DNA from: Salinicoccus albus DSM 19776
GTDB taxonomy: Bacteria; Bacillota; Bacilli; Staphylococcales; Salinicoccaceae
Direction of reading: 5' to 3'
DNA length: 64,000 nucleotides
Assembly (NCBI RefSeq): GCF_000385175.1
Contig: NZ_ARQJ01000033.1
Location: 278,820-342,819 of the forward strand
The notes below the pieces were generated by a model. That model did not search any database. It saw nothing but the letters and a program-made list of their open reading frames with translations, and was not told where the DNA came from. Both the position numbers and the translations under genes were made by a program. Positions 11,044-19,895 of the stretch are shown here, piece by piece; the first letter of the stretch is position 1; each line of letters starts with the position of its first letter.

Positions 11044-11075
11044 AAATCCCCCTCTTTGACAGAGGGGGATTTTTA
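11044..11075 (+). terminator. terminator after the GDPD gene
   Basis: A 12-bp stem (11044-11055 with 11061-11072) around TTGAC, followed by T residues on the plus strand. The mirror T run on the other side may also serve ylbF, which ends at 11081. Confidence 0.9.
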
Positions 11076-11080
11076 TGACT

Positions 11081-11524
11081 TCATATTGCTGCCTGAATAC
11101 CACAGCTGCCGCCCGATGAGCAACCGCCTTCCTCCCCGACGGAAAAGAATGGGTTGTCGCTGACTACATTGACGTTTTCGCTGACGCCTATGGATACATG
11201 ATAGAGAATCTCATCAAGCAGCGCCTGCAGCTGATATTCTGCACGTCTGTATTCCATGATTACAGGGTGCATATCCAGCTGTTTTTTAAATTGGTTAATC
11301 TCCCGTCTCTTCGTGCTGAAGTCAGGGTGATATTTACCAAACCGCTGAACTTCCTCAAAATCCTCTTTCAATTTTGTAAAGCGATTTATCATACCTGATA
11401 CTTCCGGGTCAGTGTCCAGAAGCTGGCTGTATTTGCAGTAGTGCTGATATATTTCCGTCTCCATTACCTTTTCATTCAAGGCATCGAGCTGATCCATGAC
11501 TTCCATTTCCTTTTCAGTAATCAT
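11081..11524 (-). CDS. ylbF: YlbF family regulator, Y-complex subunit
   Basis: YlbF with YmcA and YaaT forms the Y-complex of Bacillus, which carries iron-sulphur clusters and directs RNase Y-dependent mRNA maturation. The 147-residue protein is an all-helical YlbF/YmcA-type protein (for example ETEIYQHYCKYSQLLDTDPE). It ends in a cysteine-containing tail GEEGGCSSGGSCG, matching the C-terminal cysteines of Bacillus YlbF that hold a cluster. The RBS GAGAGGTGAT lies before the ATG. The target RNAs here are unknown. Confidence 0.85.
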   Translation of the reverse strand: MITEKEMEVMDQLDALNEKVMETEIYQHYCKYSQLLDTDPEVSGMINRFTKLKEDFEEVQRFGKYHPDFSTKRREINQFKKQLDMHPVIMEYRRAEYQLQALLDEILYHVSIGVSENVNVVSDNPFFSVGEEGGCSSGGSCGIQAAI

Positions 11525-11602
11525 TTATATCACCTCTCGTTCAATAGTATCACAACATTCCGCTTCCTTCTATATGCGTTGACATGAAAATTCAAATTCC
11601 AT

Positions 11603-11631
11603 TTGCAACTATTCAAGTTTTGAATTAAAAT
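11603..11631 (+). promoter_or_regulatory. promoter for yugN-like gene
   Basis: TTGCAA (11603-11608), 17-base spacer, TAAAAT (11626-11631). The spacer contains a perfect inverted repeat ATTCAA-GTT-TTGAAT (11611-11625), which could be an operator or chance in AT-rich DNA. Confidence 0.65.
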
Positions 11632-11665
11632 TAAAGTAATGCAAAATGCTTAGGGAGGAAAGTTC

Positions 11666-12022
11666 ATGGTTTTTGAAAACTCTGGTCTTGAAAAAATGGT
11701 TGTTTCCCAGGACATTCTAAAGGATACAATGAACAAAAATGGATTTGTACTCGGGGGTTCTTGGGATTATGAACGTATGACTTATGATTTTAAATATGAG
11801 ATACCTGAAGGCATCTATTACTTGCGTATCCCCGGCTACTCTCTGGAAGGAGATGTGGGCGCACGCAATGCTGTACTGCAGCTTATGGATCCATACATGG
11901 GTAAACATTATTATCCGACAGGTGTCGAATACAGCAGTGATGAGCATTTCCCCGAAAGAATAGTGAGTCATGCTGTGGATCAAATCAGAGCTGTCACAAA
12001 AGATTTGAAAGCATTAGTTTAA
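11666..12022 (+). CDS. YugN-like family protein
   Basis: A 118-residue soluble protein resembling the YugN-like family of Bacillales, whose function is not known. The family traits are an early GFVLGGSWDYERMTYDFKYE segment near residue 26, followed by YYLRIPGYSLEGDVG near 51 and YPTGVEYSSDEHFP near 84. The RBS GGGAGGAAA lies 6 bases before the ATG. It has its own promoter and terminator, so it is monocistronic. Confidence 0.75.
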   Translation: MVFENSGLEKMVVSQDILKDTMNKNGFVLGGSWDYERMTYDFKYEIPEGIYYLRIPGYSLEGDVGARNAVLQLMDPYMGKHYYPTGVEYSSDEHFPERIVSHAVDQIRAVTKDLKALV

Positions 12023-12036
12023 ATATACTTATTTGT

Positions 12037-12071
12037 AACCGGGACACTCGATTTGTGTTCCGGTTTTTTCA
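12037..12071 (+). terminator. terminator after yugN-like gene
   Basis: An 11-bp stem (12037-12047 with 12055-12065, one G-U pair) around TCGATTT, followed by TTTTTT on the plus strand. Confidence 0.88.
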
Positions 12072-12072
12072 A

Positions 12073-12106
12073 AGAAAAACCAAATCCTTTATGAAAGGAT
12101 TTGGTT
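12073..12106 (-). terminator. terminator after ctaM
   Basis: A 13-bp perfect stem (12078-12090 with 12094-12106) with a 3-base loop, 6 bases after the ctaM stop. It is followed by a T-rich run when read on the minus strand. Confidence 0.88.
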
Positions 12107-12112
12107 AGCAGA

Positions 12113-12571
12113 TTACCCCTGGAATATCGCACGGAAGAGCGACGTCGTATCTCCGCCCGGATAGAGAATATAAAGCAATACATAAACGATGACTCCGGTG
12201 ATTGCCGTAGCGAACCATATGACTGCCGCCCATGGTCCAAGCTTCCTGTGCTTGGACAGCTTTTCCTTAACACCGAAATAGATCTGTATGCCGCCTATGA
12301 CAGCACCTGTAGTGGCCAGAGTAATATGAAATACAAGGAATACCGTGTAGTACGGCACCAAATAATCCGGTCCGCCGAATTGGGTATTGCCGATAAATAT
12401 CGTCCGGGATACGTAAACGATAAAGAAGGCGATTGCGCTGATGGCAGCATACGTCATCAGTTTCTGATGTCCATTTATATCACGATGCCTCTTGATCTTC
12501 ACCAGACCTATCGCCATGAAAATTGCGCTGAGCACGATGAAAATTGTGCTGATTGTCGGTAAAAAATGCAC
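12113..12571 (-). CDS. ctaM: DUF420 membrane protein, haem-copper oxidase maturation factor CtaM
   Basis: A 152-residue integral membrane protein of the DUF420 family with four clear membrane helices (starting near residues 4, 40, 76 and 114). In S. aureus the equivalent, CtaM, is required to mature the haem-A oxidase. Conserved His residues lie in HRDINGHQK near residue 29, FLVFHITLA near 79 and KLSKHRKLG near 105. It follows ctaG by 21 bases. The ctaG-ctaM pair has its own promoter and is separated by a terminator from the oxidase structural genes. Confidence 0.82.
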   Translation of the reverse strand: MHFLPTISTIFIVLSAIFMAIGLVKIKRHRDINGHQKLMTYAAISAIAFFIVYVSRTIFIGNTQFGGPDYLVPYYTVFLVFHITLATTGAVIGGIQIYFGVKEKLSKHRKLGPWAAVIWFATAITGVIVYVLLYILYPGGDTTSLFRAIFQG

Positions 12572-12592
12572 GGTGAATTTCTCCTATCTCTT

Positions 12593-13546
12593 TTATCTAT
12601 ATTGCCTGTAGAATTCTTTCTGCAGCTGCGCTTCTTCCAGTGATCGTCTCGTGACTTCCTCTTCGTCTCTGCGCTCCTCCCTGTACCAGCGTGAGAAGAT
12701 ATACCCGAGCATGAACGCGAAGAATACTTCCTGGAGTACTTTCATAATAATTCCGCCCGTCTGCTGATCTCTGATCGGTGTGGTATCTGTGAAATATTCG
12801 GGGCCGGAAATTACTCCCTGACCTGCCAGACCCTCGAGAATGCCTGACGGTACACAAAGTGCCATAGCGGACAACCATGCGTCGCCATTTGTATATGTAT
12901 TATACAGAGGGTCTCCTGCAAAAATGATCAGGGCGCATGCCGGTGTCAGCAGCGCACCGATCCCGAAGATATATAACAGCTTAAACAATCCGCCCATATG
13001 GTTTTCCTTCGGTTCGACCCTGTTAAAGATCGGATAGAACATCAGGACTGCAAGCAGGAATAAAAGGACCATAAAACCATTATGTAGAAGTGCACTCTGT
13101 TTTAAGTAATCAAGCATCACCGGCAGATGATAGATTGAAAACGCACCGATAAACAGCATGAGTACGACAAGCGGATATCCTGTAATGCTGAAAATCTGTT
13201 TTACCACCGGCAGATTCACAAAAGCTTTCTGGAGATAATCAGGTACAGCAAAAAATAGCAAAGGCGCAATCAGCAGAAACACAACCGCCATCTGAAGCAT
13301 GTGGAAAGTGAACAGAATATGGCTGAGCAGATCGACGGGCGCACCATACATTGCATACAGCAGAATCATGCTGGTTACGAAAAGGACGCCCTCTCTTAAT
13401 TTTAGCGGCCTGCCTGCTTCAAATTTTCTATACCATCTTTTTGTGATAATGAAATACATTACTGTCAAAAATATTGTGAAAGCGAGGAAAAACGGGCTCC
13501 AGTTTGCTATGAAGCCAAATATGGATATAGATGAAAGATTTTCCAT
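12593..13546 (-). CDS. ctaG: cytochrome c oxidase assembly factor CtaG (caa3 type)
   Basis: CtaG_Bacillus-type membrane protein needed for expression of functional caa3 oxidase. This is a different family from the proteobacterial copper chaperone of the same name. The 317 residues contain seven predicted membrane helices and conserved features such as PVDLLSHILFTFHMLQMAVV near residue 67, with membrane histidines, and a C-terminal charged tail (FSRWYREERRDEEEV). The gene starts a two-gene unit with ctaM behind a strong promoter at 13580-13608. Confidence 0.92.
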   Translation of the reverse strand: MENLSSISIFGFIANWSPFFLAFTIFLTVMYFIITKRWYRKFEAGRPLKLREGVLFVTSMILLYAMYGAPVDLLSHILFTFHMLQMAVVFLLIAPLLFFAVPDYLQKAFVNLPVVKQIFSITGYPLVVLMLFIGAFSIYHLPVMLDYLKQSALLHNGFMVLLFLLAVLMFYPIFNRVEPKENHMGGLFKLLYIFGIGALLTPACALIIFAGDPLYNTYTNGDAWLSAMALCVPSGILEGLAGQGVISGPEYFTDTTPIRDQQTGGIIMKVLQEVFFAFMLGYIFSRWYREERRDEEEVTRRSLEEAQLQKEFYRQYR

Positions 13547-13579
13547 TGAAATCAGTCCTTTAAAATTTCACTCACATTA

Positions 13580-13608
13580 ATTATAATTTTAAAGATTTCC
13601 CATATCAA
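13580..13608 (-). promoter_or_regulatory. promoter for ctaG-ctaM
   Basis: Minus strand TTGATA (plus 13603-13608), 17-base spacer, TATAAT (13580-13585), 34 bases before the ctaG start. Confidence 0.8.
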
Positions 13609-13633
13609 GCAATCCTGATGACAATATCATGAC

Positions 13634-13668
13634 AAAAGGAGGCCGGCAAACCAGGTTGCCGGCCTCCT
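13634..13668 (-). terminator. terminator after ctaF
   Basis: A GC-rich 13-bp stem (13637-13649 with 13656-13668) 9 bases after the ctaF stop, then TTTTGTC on the minus strand. It ends the ctaB-ctaF transcript before the ctaG promoter. Confidence 0.85.
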
Positions 13669-13676
13669 CAGATGTT

Positions 13677-14018
13677 TTAAATCGGTGCGCCTATCCATAC
13701 GATGTATACAAAAGTAACACAGAAAGAAATTGCAAAGAACATGCCGACAAGCATCATCAGCTTGATGAATTCATGCCCTTTATCCTTCATGTGCATGAAG
13801 TAGAAAAACTGCAGTATCACCTGTAAAAATGCCAGACCCAAGACAACTGGCGTGACAAAAGCTTCATCAAAATCCAATGCAACAAGCCCGAAGGCGATAA
13901 AAGTCAGGAAAATCATCATTGCAAATGAAATCAGCTGCAAGCGCATTTCTTTAGTTCGTTCACGCCTGATGTACTCCAACTTTTTCTGAGACATCGGTTC
14001 CTGTTTGATTTCAGCCAT
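13677..14018 (-). CDS. ctaF: cytochrome c oxidase subunit IV (caa3)
   Basis: Small accessory subunit of the caa3 oxidase. The 113 residues hold a charged N-terminal helix (MSQKKLEYIRRERTKEMRLQ) and three membrane segments, including FLQVILQFFYFMHMKDKGHE, the conserved QxxxFxHM motif of COX4 family subunits. It lies one base after ctaE and is the last gene of the oxidase transcript. Confidence 0.9.
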   Translation of the reverse strand: MAEIKQEPMSQKKLEYIRRERTKEMRLQLISFAMMIFLTFIAFGLVALDFDEAFVTPVVLGLAFLQVILQFFYFMHMKDKGHEFIKLMMLVGMFFAISFCVTFVYIVWIGAPI

Positions 14019-14019
14019 A

Positions 14020-14646
14020 TTAAACCACCCCTAACAGGTAAACTATTGTGAAGATGAACACCCACACAACATCGATGAAGTGCCAATACAGAGCTGCTGT
14101 ATGTACTTTGGCAGCTGTGTAGACTGAAAGCCCGCGTTTGGCATTACGGATGATCAGCATTGTAATCCAGATCAGTCCAAATACAACGTGAGCCCCGTGT
14201 GTCCCAAGCAGGAAGTAGAATGCGCTGCCGAACGCGCTTGAACGGAAGGTATGTCCCAGATGGGTATACTCAATAAATTCATAGATTTCAAGCGACAGGA
14301 ACCCAAGACCCAGCAATACGGTAATACCCAGCCAGAGCTGCATTTTACTGAAGTTATTGTTTCTCATATGATGGACAGCAAAGACTGATGTCAAAGAAGA
14401 CGTCAATAGGAACATCGTCATGACAAATGCAAGTTCGAGAGCGAACAGATCTGCTGCCAGGAGATGATCATCCCCTGGCACAGAATCTTTAAGTGCCAGG
14501 TATGTGGCAAACAGTGACGCGAAAAGAGTTGTTTCACCTGCGAGGAAAATCCAGAAACCGTAAAACTTATTCTTACCTTCATGCGTTGCTGTTTCCGGGT
14601 GAGACGGCCATCTTTCACTAGGTACGTTATATTCCATTTCAGCCAT
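14020..14646 (-). CDS. ctaE: cytochrome c oxidase subunit III
   Basis: Haem-copper oxidase subunit III, 208 residues with five membrane helices. This is the short bacterial form without the first two helices of the mitochondrial type. Conserved features are FWIFLAGETTLFASLFATYL near residue 31, SAFYFLLGTHGAHVVFGLIW near 140 and TAALYWHFIDVVWVFIFTIV near 183, including the invariant WHFxDxVW. It overlaps the ctaD stop by a base and precedes ctaF by one base, so the three are tightly coupled. Confidence 0.95.
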   Translation of the reverse strand: MAEMEYNVPSERWPSHPETATHEGKNKFYGFWIFLAGETTLFASLFATYLALKDSVPGDDHLLAADLFALELAFVMTMFLLTSSLTSVFAVHHMRNNNFSKMQLWLGITVLLGLGFLSLEIYEFIEYTHLGHTFRSSAFGSAFYFLLGTHGAHVVFGLIWITMLIIRNAKRGLSVYTAAKVHTAALYWHFIDVVWVFIFTIVYLLGVV

Positions 14647-16562
14647 TATTTCCCACCCCTTTCCTGTTCTTCAAGATCGTTCAATACTTCTTCTTTTGTC
14701 ACATAATATCCAAGATCATCTTTCCAGGAGCGTATACCCATGGATATGAATGTAATCAGCAGGCCTGTGATGAGCACCCAGATTGCCCATGGATGCTGCG
14801 GCAGGTCGGATACTGCCTCAATCGCCCATTCTCTGCCGGACGCAAGATACAGAGCACCAAATCCGGCGATGAATAGACCAGCAGAAATAATGAACGGAAG
14901 GATTGAATTGTTCGGCATATGGAAATCATCCAGCGATTCAGCCGGCAGCATCTGGCCATTGTTTTCTTTCTTCTCGATCCAGTAAGCATCCAGCCCCCGG
15001 ATAAGCGGTGTTTGAGCAAAGTTGTAATAAGGTACAGGAAGCGGCAGTGACCACTCAAGTGTCCGTCCGTCTCCCCAAGGGTCGCGGGCAACTCTTTTAT
15101 TTTGAGCCACAGTCATGACAATGTTGACCAACAGGATAATGACGGCGAGAGCCATCATGAATGCACCGATTGTCGAGACCAGATTGGCGGTGTTATACCC
15201 CTGCCCGTCCAGGAATGTGAACACACGGCGCGGCATCCCCCATAACCCGAGGAAATGCTGGATCAGGAATGTCACGTGGAAACCTGTGACGAAAAGTGCA
15301 AATGAAATTTTACCCAGTGTTTCATTAAGCATCGTGGCAAACATCAGCGGCCAGTAATAATGGAGTCCTGCCAGCAGACCGAATACCACACCGCCTACGA
15401 TTACGTAGTGGAAATGGGCAACGATGAAATAAGAATCGTGATACTGGTAGTCCGCAGGCGCTGCCGCTTGCATGACACCGGTGACTCCGCCCATGACGAA
15501 TGACGGAATGAAGGCAAGCGCATAAAGCATCGGTGTTGTAAACTCAATACTGCCGCCCCATACAGTGGCTATCCAGTTGAATATCTTTATACCCGTTGGT
15601 ACCGCGATGGCCATGGTGGCTATTGCAAATATCGCATTGGCAGTCGGTCCAAGCCCCACTGTAAACATATGGTGGGCCCAGACCATGAATCCGAAGAAAC
15701 CGATGAGCACTGTTGCAAATACCATGGCGGAATAACCAAACAGTCGTTTACGCGAGAATGTCGAAAATATCTCAGAGAAAATACCGAATGCCGGTAATAT
15801 CAATATATAAACTTCAGGGTGGCCAAAAATCCAGAACAAATGCTCCCAGATAATGGTGTTCCCTCCGGTTTCTACCAGGAAGAAACTCGAACCAAACATG
15901 CGGTCGAACATCAATAGGAAAATACCTATCGTCAACGGCGGGAATGCAAATACGATGAGTACTGAGGCGACAAGAGTGGTCCATGTCATCAGCGGCATCC
16001 TCATATAGGTCATACCCGGTGCTCTCATTGTTATGATTGTTGTAATAAAGTTGATACCTGAAATCAGCGTACCAAAACCAGTAATCTGAAGACCAATTGC
16101 ATAGAAGTCAATGCCGTGGCCCGGTGAGTCGATTGCCAATGAGGCGTAACTTGTCCAGCCTGCATCCGGTGCACCGCCCATCACCCATGACAGGTTAAGA
16201 AAGATCCCGCCGAAGATGAACAGCCATACACCGAGAGAGTTCAGAAATGGGAAGGCAACGTCACGCGCCCCGATCTGCAGCGGCACTGTTGCATTCATGA
16301 ATGCGAACAACAGCGGCATTGCCGCCAGGAATATCATCGTTGTTCCATGCATCGTGAGCACTTCGTTGAACAACCCTGCTGACAGGAAATCATTGTTAGG
16401 TATTGCAAGCTGAAGCCTGATCAGCATCGCTTCTATACCGCCCATCAGAAAGAATATACCGCCGGCAATCAGATAAAGTATTGCAATTTTCTTATGGTCG
16501 ACTGTAGTAAGATACTCCCAGATTACAGACCAAAAACCTTTTTTTTCAGCTGTGGATGCCAT
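14646..16562 (-). CDS. ctaD: cytochrome c oxidase subunit I
   Basis: Catalytic subunit of the proton-pumping oxidase, carrying the haems and Cu_B. It is 638 residues, with twelve core membrane helices and a C-terminal extension. Metal ligands are visible: the low-spin haem His in LTMHGTTMIF near residue 70, the Cu_B His and cross-linked Tyr in HPEVYILILPAFG near 253, the Cu_B HH pair in MVWAHHMFTVGLGP near 302, and the haem ligands in HDSYFIVAHFHYVIVGG near 387. The EXXXD-like Glu of the D channel (GHPEVY) is present, so this is an A-type oxidase. The neighbouring ctaC with cytochrome c makes this caa3. Confidence 0.98.
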   Translation of the reverse strand: MASTAEKKGFWSVIWEYLTTVDHKKIAILYLIAGGIFFLMGGIEAMLIRLQLAIPNNDFLSAGLFNEVLTMHGTTMIFLAAMPLLFAFMNATVPLQIGARDVAFPFLNSLGVWLFIFGGIFLNLSWVMGGAPDAGWTSYASLAIDSPGHGIDFYAIGLQITGFGTLISGINFITTIITMRAPGMTYMRMPLMTWTTLVASVLIVFAFPPLTIGIFLLMFDRMFGSSFFLVETGGNTIIWEHLFWIFGHPEVYILILPAFGIFSEIFSTFSRKRLFGYSAMVFATVLIGFFGFMVWAHHMFTVGLGPTANAIFAIATMAIAVPTGIKIFNWIATVWGGSIEFTTPMLYALAFIPSFVMGGVTGVMQAAAPADYQYHDSYFIVAHFHYVIVGGVVFGLLAGLHYYWPLMFATMLNETLGKISFALFVTGFHVTFLIQHFLGLWGMPRRVFTFLDGQGYNTANLVSTIGAFMMALAVIILLVNIVMTVAQNKRVARDPWGDGRTLEWSLPLPVPYYNFAQTPLIRGLDAYWIEKKENNGQMLPAESLDDFHMPNNSILPFIISAGLFIAGFGALYLASGREWAIEAVSDLPQHPWAIWVLITGLLITFISMGIRSWKDDLGYYVTKEEVLNDLEEQERGGK

Positions 16563-16564
16563 TG

Positions 16565-17734
16565 TCAGTTACCCCCTTCTTCTGAAGTATCTTCTTCGCT
16601 GTCAGATTCTGAGGCGGTTTCAGAATCTTCCTCAGTATTTTGCTGCAGGGCTTCCACATCGCCGGAACCTTCTTCAACTTCAAGTTCCATAAGATAGGAT
16701 GCGACCGCATCAATTTCTTCCGTTGTTAAGTCATAGGCACCAGTCATATTATTCCCCGGTTTAATGCTCTCAGGGTCAGCGATCCAGTCCTGCAGATTCT
16801 CTTCGTTGTTTTCAAGGTAACCTGCAATCAGATCACGGTCAGCAAAGTTCGTCAGGTTGGGCCCTTGTGAACCTGCACCTGTAGGTGTTGTCGCATGACA
16901 TGCCATACATGAATCATTGAAAATTCCCTGACCCTGCTGGGCATCTTCAGCTGAAGCCTGTACCGGTTCTTCGATATTCTTCATGTCAGCAAGCCACTGT
17001 TCGTATTCAGCTTGAGGCAGCGCTTGTACCTTAAAGTCCATCAGTGCGTGTGAAGGACCGCAAAGTTCGGCGCACTTACCATAGAAGAGCCGGTCGGAAT
17101 CCTGTGCCTTCTCATCATCAAAGACCAGGTAGAAGCTGTTGATACCATCTATGTTCGTATCCATCTTACCACCGGCAGCTGGTACCCAGAATGAGTGTTT
17201 CACGTCAGCACCCTGGAGGTTGAAATAGACCCTGGTGTCGGTTGGCACTACAAGTTCCTGGGACGTGACGACTTCCTGGTTCGGATATTCAAATTCCCAC
17301 CAGTACTGATGAGCGGTAACATTGATGACAACTTCCTCGCTGTTAACCTCACCTTCATCTGTTTCCATTGCGCTTGTATCCGCTTGTTTGAACGTCAGAT
17401 AGACAGTAGGAATTGCAAGGATTATAAGTAAAAGGATCGGGATAGAAGTCCAGATCACTTCGAGAGTATGATTTCCGGATATGTCTTTAGGCTCAAAATC
17501 TTCGCCCTTTTTCTTTCTTCGGTTTTTAACGACTGCAATTGTAAAGAGGACAGTGACAACAACGATGACTAACAACATAATAACGATTGATAGCAGCATG
17601 AGATTGAATTGTTCCTGCCCGACCTCTCCAGCTGGCCTGAGTGTGCTGAGTTGATTCTTACCGCAGCCGGATACAAACAGCATCAGTAAGGAAATCAGCC
17701 CAATCCACTTGGCGTTCATCCAACGATTTTTCAT
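16565..17734 (-). CDS. ctaC: cytochrome c oxidase subunit II with cytochrome c domain (caa3)
   Basis: A lipoprotein subunit II that accepts electrons directly through a fused cytochrome c. The start at 17734 (MKNRWMNAKW) is preceded by AGAGGGG; the longer frame to 17776 would overlap ctaB and has no RBS. The signal peptide ends in the lipobox LFVSGC. Two membrane helices follow, then the cupredoxin domain with the Cu_A motif CAELCGPSHALM near residue 220, and a C-terminal cytochrome c with CMACH near 280 and a distal Met (NNMTGAYD). The last ~40 residues are very acidic (EDSETASESDSEEDTSEE), unlike the mesophilic relatives and in line with a salt-adapted surface. Confidence 0.96.
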   Translation of the reverse strand: MKNRWMNAKWIGLISLLMLFVSGCGKNQLSTLRPAGEVGQEQFNLMLLSIVIMLLVIVVVTVLFTIAVVKNRRKKKGEDFEPKDISGNHTLEVIWTSIPILLLIILAIPTVYLTFKQADTSAMETDEGEVNSEEVVINVTAHQYWWEFEYPNQEVVTSQELVVPTDTRVYFNLQGADVKHSFWVPAAGGKMDTNIDGINSFYLVFDDEKAQDSDRLFYGKCAELCGPSHALMDFKVQALPQAEYEQWLADMKNIEEPVQASAEDAQQGQGIFNDSCMACHATTPTGAGSQGPNLTNFADRDLIAGYLENNEENLQDWIADPESIKPGNNMTGAYDLTTEEIDAVASYLMELEVEEGSGDVEALQQNTEEDSETASESDSEEDTSEEGGN

Positions 17735-17763
17735 ATAAATAGCCCCTCTTTCATTCTTATGCT

Positions 17764-18681
17764 TTAGAAATTCCACAACAGACCGGCGACAATAATCATT
17801 ACAAAGAATATAACCATGTAATTCAGTGAAAAGATAAATACCCGCCCGGCATAGCGATTATCATCTTCAACATGACGGAACTTATTAAGAGCTGTAACCA
17901 GCCAAAGCGCATTTAGCAGGATTGCACTCAGTACAAACCATGTCCCCAGTTCTGCCATCATCAATGGAGTCAAAGTGAGCAATGCCACCCAAAACACAAT
18001 GGATTTTCTCGTGCGGTGATTCCCTTTTACTGAAGGAAGCATAGGTACACCGGCCATGCTGTACTCTTCACTGCGCTTGATCGCCAGCGCATAAAAATGC
18101 GGTGGCTGCCACAAGAACATGACGATGAACATCGCCCAGGCAAGCACATGAAGGCTGGGCTCGATGACGGACCAGCCGATTAAAGGCGGCATCGCTCCGG
18201 GAATGGCGCCAATAATAGTGTTTGCAACCAGGTGTCTTTTAGCAAACATAGAGTAAACCACTACATAGGCAAAGGCAGCTATCAGCCCGAGGGTCCCGGC
18301 AGTTGGGTTGACGGCATAAAGCAGCATTTCACCGGCGACCAGGCATATAAAGCCTACAGCCAGTATCTGTTTCCCCGTGAACGTACCATCAATACTGGGC
18401 CGGGCCAATTTCGATGCCATTAATGAATCAATATCTCTGTCATAGTAATTGTTAAGTGCCGCGACACCGCCTATAACAAGTGCTGTGGCAACAACCATGA
18501 CGAGTAATAACGGAACATTGGCAAAAAAAGAGTGTCCATAATACATCACTGCCAAAAACCCTGCAGCAAATGCCGGAATCAGATTGGATTTGATGATCCC
18601 GTCCTTGACCAGGGTCTTTACCGCTTTAAGAGTTATTCCCGTCTCTTCATGATGCACATTACCATATACATCATTTTGCAT
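17764..18681 (-). CDS. ctaB: protohaem IX farnesyltransferase (haem O synthase)
   Basis: UbiA-family prenyltransferase that adds a farnesyl group to haem B to make haem O, which ctaA then oxidises to haem A. Nine membrane helices and both Asp-rich motifs are visible: AALNNYYDRDIDSLMASKLA near residue 85 (NxxxDxxxD) and a later YxxD-type region after LVTALNKFRHVEDDNRYAGR. FLWQPPHFYALAIKRSEEY near 184 is a family signature. The ATG at 18681 (MQNDVYG) has GGAGG 7 bases ahead and is preferred over the upstream in-frame start at 18711. It leads the ctaB-ctaCDEF operon. Confidence 0.94.
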   Translation of the reverse strand: MQNDVYGNVHHEETGITLKAVKTLVKDGIIKSNLIPAFAAGFLAVMYYGHSFFANVPLLLVMVVATALVIGGVAALNNYYDRDIDSLMASKLARPSIDGTFTGKQILAVGFICLVAGEMLLYAVNPTAGTLGLIAAFAYVVVYSMFAKRHLVANTIIGAIPGAMPPLIGWSVIEPSLHVLAWAMFIVMFLWQPPHFYALAIKRSEEYSMAGVPMLPSVKGNHRTRKSIVFWVALLTLTPLMMAELGTWFVLSAILLNALWLVTALNKFRHVEDDNRYAGRVFIFSLNYMVIFFVMIIVAGLLWNF

Positions 18682-18993
18682 CCATACGCCTCCTTTCACC
18701 AAATAACACATTTATATTTAATAATAAATTAAACGAGTCACATTTACTATACATTTATTAAATAAAATGTTTACATTTTATATTGTTCAAAAATTCTTCA
18801 TTAATATCCCATATTGAAATAATAAATCTGATTTATAATGGGGTTAGTTGTTTTATACCACATATCGATTTTACCATATATTCCAGAATTGTTAAGGGCA
18901 TTTCAGAATAATATTGATTGCACCTGGCGGTTCTTTCATATATATTAAACAACTGTGAACACTTACAGTATTAGGATTATAGAGGTGTTACCA
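18682..18993. other. ctaB-ctaA divergent intergenic region
   Basis: About 310 bases without a gene, very AT-rich. It holds the ctaA promoter (18918-18946). A near-perfect palindrome AAATGTTTACATTT around 18767-18780 lies on the ctaB side and could be an operator. I could not fix the ctaB promoter among several AT-rich candidates. In Bacillus this intergenic region carries ResD sites; I cannot confirm them here. Confidence 0.5.
18918..18946 (+). promoter_or_regulatory. promoter for ctaA
   Basis: TTGCAC (18918-18923), 17-base spacer, TATATT (18941-18946), about 48 bases before the ctaA ATG. Confidence 0.75.
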
Positions 18994-19893
18994 ATGTATA
19001 GAAACCTAAAAATTGTGGCTGCGGTAACAACAATAATGATGGCCTTTGTTCAAGTCGGCGGGGCACTGGTGACAAAATCAGGTTCAGCCGACGGCTGTGG
19101 TCAGTCCTGGCCGCTCTGTCACGGACAGATTTTACCGTCAGAATGGCCGATTGAAACGATTATAGAGATTGCCCACAGGGGCGTATCCGGCATAGCAATA
19201 ATCTTACTGCTTGTATTAGCCTATATGGCACTTAAGCTGATACCTCATAAACGGGAAACTAAATTCCTGGTCATAATGAGCCTCTCTTTTATATTCGGAC
19301 AGGCTCTACTCGGTGCAGCTGCCGTCTTGTGGGGGCAGAATGACTATGTACTTGCCGCTCATTTTGGCATTTCATTAATATGTTTTGCAGCAGTATTTCT
19401 GCTCACCCTGCTGATTTTTGAAGTGGATACAAAGTTTGAGGCCAGCAAAATTGTGTTCGGACCATTCCTGAGATACAATACAATCTTCCTGACAATATAC
19501 ATCTATATCGTCGTTTACAGCGGTGCACTTGTCAGGCACACGGAGTCTTCGCTTGCCTGCATGAACTGGCCGCACTGTCAGCCGGGACAGATAATGCCGA
19601 CGAACTTCCATGAATGGGTTCAGATGGGCCACCGCTTTCTAGCAGGTCTGGTCATCGTTTGGATTCTCATCATCATGATTCACGCAATCCGGCATTACAG
19701 CCATTACAGAGTGATAAAATACGGTTGGATCCTTGCATTCACACTTGTATTATTACAGGCGCTGACCGGTATGCTCTCAGTCTTCACTATGGTGAATATT
19801 TTCATTGCGCTGCTGCACGCTCTGTTCATAACACTGCTGTTCGGCTTATTATGCTACTTCATCATGCTGTTATCCAGATCAAAATACAGATAA
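18994..19893 (+). CDS. ctaA: haem A synthase
   Basis: Membrane monooxygenase that converts haem O to haem A for the aa3-type oxidase. Eight membrane helices arranged as two four-helix repeats are predicted. Each repeat has its paired haem-ligand histidines: IEIAHRGVSGIAII and LAAHFGISLI in the first, VQMGHRFLAGLVIVW and IALLHALFIT in the second. The extracellular Cys pair of the Bacillus type is present in the first half (GCGQSWPLCHG). The second half has CMNWPHC. The ATG at 18994 follows AGAGGTG and is preferred over an upstream frame start at 18955. Confidence 0.95.
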   Translation: MYRNLKIVAAVTTIMMAFVQVGGALVTKSGSADGCGQSWPLCHGQILPSEWPIETIIEIAHRGVSGIAIILLLVLAYMALKLIPHKRETKFLVIMSLSFIFGQALLGAAAVLWGQNDYVLAAHFGISLICFAAVFLLTLLIFEVDTKFEASKIVFGPFLRYNTIFLTIYIYIVVYSGALVRHTESSLACMNWPHCQPGQIMPTNFHEWVQMGHRFLAGLVIVWILIIMIHAIRHYSHYRVIKYGWILAFTLVLLQALTGMLSVFTMVNIFIALLHALFITLLFGLLCYFIMLLSRSKYR

Positions 19894-19895
19894 AT

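Noticed and set aside
10141..11103. 320-codon open frame on the minus strand opposite the GDPD gene
   Set aside because: It lies entirely over a gene with full catalytic motifs, RBS, signal anchor and terminator, and its own translation shows no domain or RBS. It is a shadow frame.
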